Of a DNA stretch of 64,000 nucleotides, positions 58,891-64,000 are shown piece by piece. Numbering within the stretch: position 1 is the first letter of the stretch; each line of letters opens with the position of its first letter. The notes under the pieces were generated by a model. It was not told the DNA's origin. It ran no database searches and was given only the letters and a program-made list of their open reading frames with translations. The position numbers and the translations under genes are program-made. Location: assembly GCA_963978905.1 (NCBI GenBank), contig OZ022259.1:11284001-11348000 (forward strand), written 5' to 3'. Source of the DNA: Trichostrongylus colubriformis. Its lineage: Eukaryota > Nematoda > Chromadorea > Rhabditida > Trichostrongylidae.

Positions 58891-59496
58891 CTGACGTGAG
58901 TTCCTCTGGGTGATGTCAACCGAAAGGCCCTACATAAGGGATCACCGGGTTGGTGATTCCATGCCAACGCCAGATTGTGGGTTATCTCACAACCCTGGAT
59001 GGACTACCGATCTAAGTTTGGAATGATCATGAGAGAAATTTTTGCCTTCAATTTGCAGTGTGCATTTCTCCCAGGGCTTTTCGCATGGCCATTTTGCACC
59101 CAGCTCCAGCTGCGGCATCATGTTCAGAAATCTCTGTTATTTAAAATTTCATAGATTTAGATTAGCACGGTGATACAGCTTTATTACAGGATTTGGTACA
59201 TCCCGAAAAAACTTTAAGCCCCGTGAATGGTACCAATTAAGATCGAAGCAACTACTTTTCTGGCGGAAGAAGCACACTAGCAGAGGTACTCGTTCGATGA
59301 GTCGGCAGAATCGCCCGTTATAGCGATCTCTGATTCCGAGAGTTTGGAAGGAAATAAGTAAGACTGCCGAGTAGTGAGGGTCAAAGTGTCCATCAATTTC
59401 GGATCAAGCTCAACAACAGCATAGGAGTAAAAACGGAGCAATGTTCTCACCCAGACGAATAAGTGGCCGTGGTGAATGACCCTGTTGATGAGCCTC
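58891..59496. other. Sequence between duplicated minus-strand exons
   Basis: The minus-strand frame of 59277-59654 crosses the upper part; its end is acidic and Ser-rich (SESEIAITGDSADSSNEYLC). It could be a C-terminal tail if an unseen intron switches frame. Nothing else recognised. Confidence 0.3.
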
Positions 59497-59777
59497 TCAG
59501 CTAGAATCTTCTCGTTCAGCACTGAGTGCAGAGAGAGTTGCCAGGCCATGATACTCCCATTTGGAGCAGAACCACTTTTTGCAGGCTTTCCAAGAGTTCC
59601 CGTAGTTGCAGAACACACTAGGGACAAGCCACAAGATGCCATATTCGTAGGCACTCAAGCCTGCAATCAATAAATTATACGAGACTTACAATTAATTGCT
59701 AACCCAATGAGAACGCCAAATAGGATGAAAATACACAAGAAAGCAAAGTAATATACTTCAAGGAGAAATGCTCTGTG
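59497..59777 (-). CDS. Two exons of an unidentified membrane protein (copy 1)
   Basis: Minus strand: segment 59777-59690 encodes HRAFLLEVYYFAFLCIFILF and a further hydrophobic stretch (GVLIGLAIN) up to a GTAAGT donor. After a 29-nt gap, an ATTGATTGCAG acceptor leads to CLSAYEYGILWLVPSVFC and NYGNSWKACKKWFC, stopping at 59497-59499. The phases match (AAT T / GC TTG). The gap of 29 nt is unusually short for an intron, so either splicing uses other sites or the structure is partly wrong. Sequence character (membrane helix followed by a Cys/Trp-rich segment) favours real coding. Not recognised. Confidence 0.4.
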
Positions 59778-60033
59778 ATTAAGGCTATGTGCTCGTGGAA
59801 AAAAGGCCTTATCTCCTGTAGATAAGATTGCTTGTGTCATCGAGAAAAATTCTCTTTTATGTCATCGTGGAGACACTCAGGAGACTGGGCTCAGAGAAGT
59901 GTAAACAAGAAGATGCTGGCTGAGGCTCTTTCCCCACCTTCTATACAACAAGTTTCTGGAATGCTTATCGTTGCATTTAGCTTCAAATGTACATAAAAAA
60001 GCTCTGTTTTACCTGCTATTATGCTTACCAGTC
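59778..60033. other. Unassigned sequence
   Basis: Nothing supported. Confidence 0.3.
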
Positions 60034-60217
60034 GGGTTGGCCGGCTGACGCCGGCCAACCCTCCTGGACTCGGATTGGCCGGCTGACGCCGGCCAATCCT
60101 CGTAGGGCCGCCTTCGGCGGCCCCTTGAGGCGGCTTCGCCGCTTTTGTAGCGTGGGGCGACTGTCGGCTCGCCGCTAACGCGGCGAGCCGACTTTCGCAT
60201 GCGCGCTTCGCGCGCAT
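60034..60217. repeat. Cluster of six GC-rich perfect hairpins
   Basis: Six separate stem-loops follow each other in 184 bp: 60034-60061 (12-bp stem, loop TGAC), 60072-60099 (12-bp stem, loop TGAC), 60105-60123 (8 bp, TTC), 60130-60142 (5 bp plus wobble, TTC), 60163-60192 (13 bp, TAAC) and 60199-60217 (8 bp, TTC). Stem sequences differ from one hairpin to the next, but every stem is perfectly paired. The block is a GC island in AT-rich surroundings. It has no coding signal I trust. Function unknown. Confidence 0.9.
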
Positions 60218-60942
60218 TGCAGCAAGTATAGGCCCTGATGTGGGTAATATGCGACTTGTAAATATTAATTAGACCTCCGACTCTCATCGGCTTTGCTTGC
60301 AACTAAGACATAGCATACGCACCTATAACCCCTGCCCACTAAAGGTAGATCCCCTCCAAAAAAGCAGTAGAATTTGATCCGAATGTGAAAAGAAAATCTA
60401 AGTATTCAGTAGTACAAAAGTAGAGGAGATGGAGCAGAACGGTCAAAAAAATTCAAGAAATAACACCTCCTCCCCACCGTTGATCTCGTGTGTGAGATAC
60501 AATCAAAGAGGGCACGAATCACGCTAAAAGGAGCGACAGCATTCTGAGCAGTCCTTCCGAGAGTTCGAAGGCGTTTCATTTACCGAAAATTTTATACATA
60601 TGATCTATCCACGTGTGGTTGCTATGTCGCTCAAGGCAATAGCTTCGAATATTTATACGGAACAGAATGAGACATGAGATTGCGGGTTCCATGATTTGCT
60701 GGAATCCAACTTTGTTTCCGGTAGCTCCGGAAGAGAGGCGAAGCATTTGATTTTTAGTAGTATTGAAACGCTAAACAGACACATATGTATATACATAAGC
60801 CGGGGAAACACCATCCTTGGTCTTACTCTCAACAATACCAACCCGCTACATATAGCAGATCACCGACGGAGTGATAATTGAGTGCGCAGAGCTCTCCTAT
60901 GAGTATCGGGAGAGTGAGAAATTGATTGAGAATAGAGGGAGT
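60218..60942. other. Unassigned sequence before the satellite array
   Basis: No gene or repeat recognised. Confidence 0.3.
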
Positions 60943-63900
60943 AGTGGTTGACTCTTGAAGGCAAAACTTTGAGTGGACATGCATTTTTCAGTTCTAGAAA
61001 AGTAGGCCTTTGGCGAATGCTGAGAGATACCAACCTGTTTATAACACATCACTTCCTAATGGTAACCGAGGACAAACAGCTACCTAGTGAGTGTAGTATT
61101 ATAATCATGCGGACAGAAGGCGTAGCAGATGACTTTGGAGGGCTAAAACTTTGAGTGGACATGCATTTTTCAGTTCTAGAAAAGTAGGCCTTTGCCGAAT
61201 GCTGAGAGATACCAACCTGTTTATAACACATCACTTCCTAATGGTAACCGAGGACAAACAGCTACCTAGTGAGTGTAGTATTAGAATCATGCGGACAGAA
61301 GGCGTAGCAGATGACTTTGGAGGGCTAAAACTTTGAGTGGACATGCATTTTGCAGTTCTAGAAAAGTAGGCCTTTGCCGAATGCTGAGAGATACCAACCT
61401 GTTTATAACACATCACTTCCTAATGGTAACCGAGGACATACAGCTACCTAGTGAGTGTAGTATTAGAATCATGCGGACAGAAGGCGTAGCAGATGATTTT
61501 GGAGGGCTAAAACTTTGAGTGGACATGCATTTTTCAGTTCTAGAAAAGTAGGCCTTTGCCGAATGTTGAGAGATACCAACCTGTTTATAACACATCACTT
61601 CCTAATGGTAACCGAGGACAAACAGCTACCTAGTGAGTGTAGTATTAGAATCGTGCGGACAGAAGGCGTAGCAGATGACTTTGGAGGGCTAAAACTTTGA
61701 GTGGACATGCATTTTTCAGTTCTAGAGAAGTAGGCCTTTGCCGAATGCTGAGAGATACCAACTTTTTTGTAACACATCACTTCCTAATGGTAACCGAGGA
61801 CATACAGCTACCTAGTGAGTGTAGTATTAGAATCATGCGGACAGAAGGCGTAGCAGATGATTTTGGAGGGCTAAAACTTTGAGTGGACATGCATTTTTCA
61901 GTTCTAGAAAAGTAGGCCTTTGCCGAATGTTGAGAGATACCAACCTGTTTATAACACATCACTTCCTAATGGTAACCGAGGACAAACAGCTACCTAGTGA
62001 GTGTAGTATTAGAATCGTGCGGACAGAAGGCGTAGCAGATGACTTTGGAGGGCTAAAACTTTGAGTGGACATGCATTTTTCAGTTCTAGAGAAGTAGGCC
62101 TTTGCCGAATGCTGAGAGATACCAACCTTTTTGTAACACATCACTTCCTAATGGCAACCGAGGAAAAACAGCTACCTAGTGAGTGTAGTATTAGAATCGT
62201 GCGGACAGAAGGCGTAGCAGATGACTTTGGAGGGCTAAAACTTTGAGTGGACATGCATTTTTCAGTTCTAGAAAAGTAGGACTTTGCCGAATGCTGAGAG
62301 ATACCAACCTGTTTATAACACATCACTTCCTAATGGTAACCGAGGACAAACAGCTACCTAGTGAGTGTAGTATTAGAATCGTGCGGACAGAAGGCGTAGC
62401 AGATGACTTTGGAGGGCTAAAACTTTGAGTGGACATGCATTTTTCAGTTCTAGAGAAGTAGGCCTTTGCCGAATGCTGAGAGATACCAACCTTTTTGTAA
62501 CACATCACTTCCTAATGGTAACCGAGGAAAAACAGCTACCTAGTGAGTGTAGTATTAGAATCGTGCGGACAGAAGGCGTAGCAGATGACTTTGGAGGGCT
62601 AAAACTTTGAGTGGACATGCATTTTTCAGTTCTAGAAAAGTAGGCCTTTGCCGAATGCTGAGAGATACCAACCTTTTTGTAACACATCACTTCCTAATGG
62701 TAACCGAGGACAAACAGCTACCTAGTGAGTGTAGTATTAGAATCGTGCGGACAGAAGGCGTAGCAGATGACTTTGGAGGGCTAAAACTTTGAGTGGACAT
62801 GCATTTTTCAGTTCTAGAAAGGTAGGCCTTTGCCGAATGCTGAGAGATACCAACCTTTTTGTTACACATCACTTCCTAATGGTAACCGAGGACAAACAGC
62901 TACCTAGTGAGTGTAGTATTAGAATCATGCGGACAGAAGGCGTAGCAGATGGCTTTGGAGGGCTAAAACTTTGAGTGGACATGCATTTTTCAGTTCTAGA
63001 AAAGTAGGCCTTTGCCGAATGCTGAGAGATACCAACCTGTTTATAACACATCACTTCCTAATGGTAACCGAGGACAAACAGCTACCTAGTGAGTGTAGTA
63101 TTAGAATCGTGCGGACAGAAGGCGTAGCAGATGACTTTGGAGGGCTAAAACTTTGAGTGGACATGCATTTTTCAGTTCTAGAAAAGTAGGCCTTTGCCGA
63201 ATGCTGAGAGATACCAACCTGTTTATAACACATCACTTCCTAATGGTAACCGAGGACAAACAGCTACCTAGTGAGTGTAGTATTAGAATCATGCGGACAG
63301 AAGGCGTAGCAGATGACTTTGGAGGGCTAAAACTTTGAGTGGACATGCATTTTTCAGTTCTAGAAAAGTAGGCCTTTGCCGAATGCTGAGAGATACCAAC
63401 CTGTTTATAACACATCACTTCCTAATGGTAACCGAGGACATACAGCTACCTAGTGAGTGTAGTATTAGAATCATGCGGACAGAAGGCGTAGCAGATGACT
63501 TTGGAGGGCTAAAACTTTGAGTGGACATGCATTTTTCAGTTCTAGAAAAGTAGGCCTTTGCCGAATGCTGAGAGATACCAACCTGTTTATAACACATCAC
63601 TTCCTAATGGTAACCGAAGACATACAGCTACCTAGTGAGTGTAGTATTAGAATCATGCGGACAGAAGGCGTAGCAGATGACTTTGGAGGGCTAAAACTTT
63701 GAGTGGACATGCATTCATCAGTTCTAGAAAAGTAGGCCTTTGCCGAATGTTGAGAGATACCAACCTGTTTATAACACATCACTTCCTAATGGTAACCGAG
63801 GACAAACAGCTACCTAGTGAGTGTAGTATTAGAATCGTGCGGACAGAAGGCGTAGCAGATGACTTTGGAGGGCTAAAACTTTGAGTGGACATGCATTTTT

Positions 63901-64000
63901 CAGTTCTAGAAAGGTAGGCCTTTGCCGAATGCTGAGAGATACCAACCTTTTTGTTACACATCACTTCCTAATGGTAACCGAGGACAAACAGCTACCTAGT
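60943..64000. repeat. 182-bp tandem satellite, at least 16.7 copies, open at the window edge
   Basis: Units repeat exactly every 182 bp (the TTGAGTGGACATGCATT word recurs at 60969, 61151, 61333 ... 63881). Copies are highly similar and differ at a handful of recurrent positions: CCTGTTTATAAC or CCTTTTTGTAAC, GACAAAC or GACATAC, AATCATG or AATCGTG, GAAAAG or GAGAAG. The left edge is degenerate (60943-60968). Each unit happens to be open for about 61 codons on both strands, but these frames are non-ATG on + and end at the unit boundary. Confidence 0.97.

Noticed and set aside
60943..64000. CRISPR-like regular repeat or a multi-copy small gene array
   Set aside because: Units are contiguous with no variable spacers, the setting is eukaryotic, and the frames are non-ATG and bounded by the unit. 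It is a satellite.

Overview
The window is nuclear DNA of a nematode, most likely a strongylid (hookworm-type) roundworm. This rests on many small exons with canonical GT/AG introns, several only 46-75 nt long, U-rich acceptors of the TTTTCAG type, and a heavy load of mariner, Tc1-type and fold-back DNA elements. There is no operon, Shine-Dalgarno site or other prokaryotic feature.

One gene is certain. On the + strand from about 12.8 to 33.9 kb, 32 exons join in a single consistent reading frame (1,315 codons plus stop, 5' end missing) to encode a P4-ATPase lipid flippase of the ATP10 class (tat-3-like). All catalytic motifs are intact: DGES, PISL, DKTGTLT, KGAD, TGDK and GDGAND. The gene is about five times longer than its coding sequence because its introns house mobile elements. 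These are a nested pair of hairpin elements (16.8-17.3 kb), a mariner fold-back (18.3-18.95 kb), two Tc1-type elements in opposite orientation (26.2 and 32.6 kb), a mariner deletion derivative (27.6-28.3 kb) and a 1-kb element with roughly 300-bp inverted ends (29.3-30.4 kb).

Layout: 1-12.7 kb is repeat-rich intergenic DNA with small inverted-repeat elements; 12.8-33.9 kb is the flippase; 34-35.6 kb holds a fold-back element and unassigned sequence; 35.69-35.92 kb is the last exon of an unidentified membrane protein on the minus strand; 36.4-37.6 kb is a dead non-LTR reverse transcriptase; 38-45 kb is mostly unassigned, with a second, different reverse transcriptase fragment at 43.3 kb; 45.3-46.3 kb is a full non-autonomous element with a 9-bp target duplication; 46.9-47.3 and 50.4-52.2 kb are large palindromes; 55.1 kb has a likely first exon of a secreted protein; 58.8-59.8 kb has duplicated membrane-segment exons on the minus strand; 60.03-60.22 kb is a compact run of six GC-rich hairpins; 60.94 kb to the window end is a 182-bp satellite array, at least 16.7 copies, that continues past the edge.

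Apart from the flippase, I could not assign a function to any cellular gene here. The most unusual sequence is the hairpin cluster at 60.0-60.2 kb, followed by the 36-bp duplication that spans the flippase's last intron.
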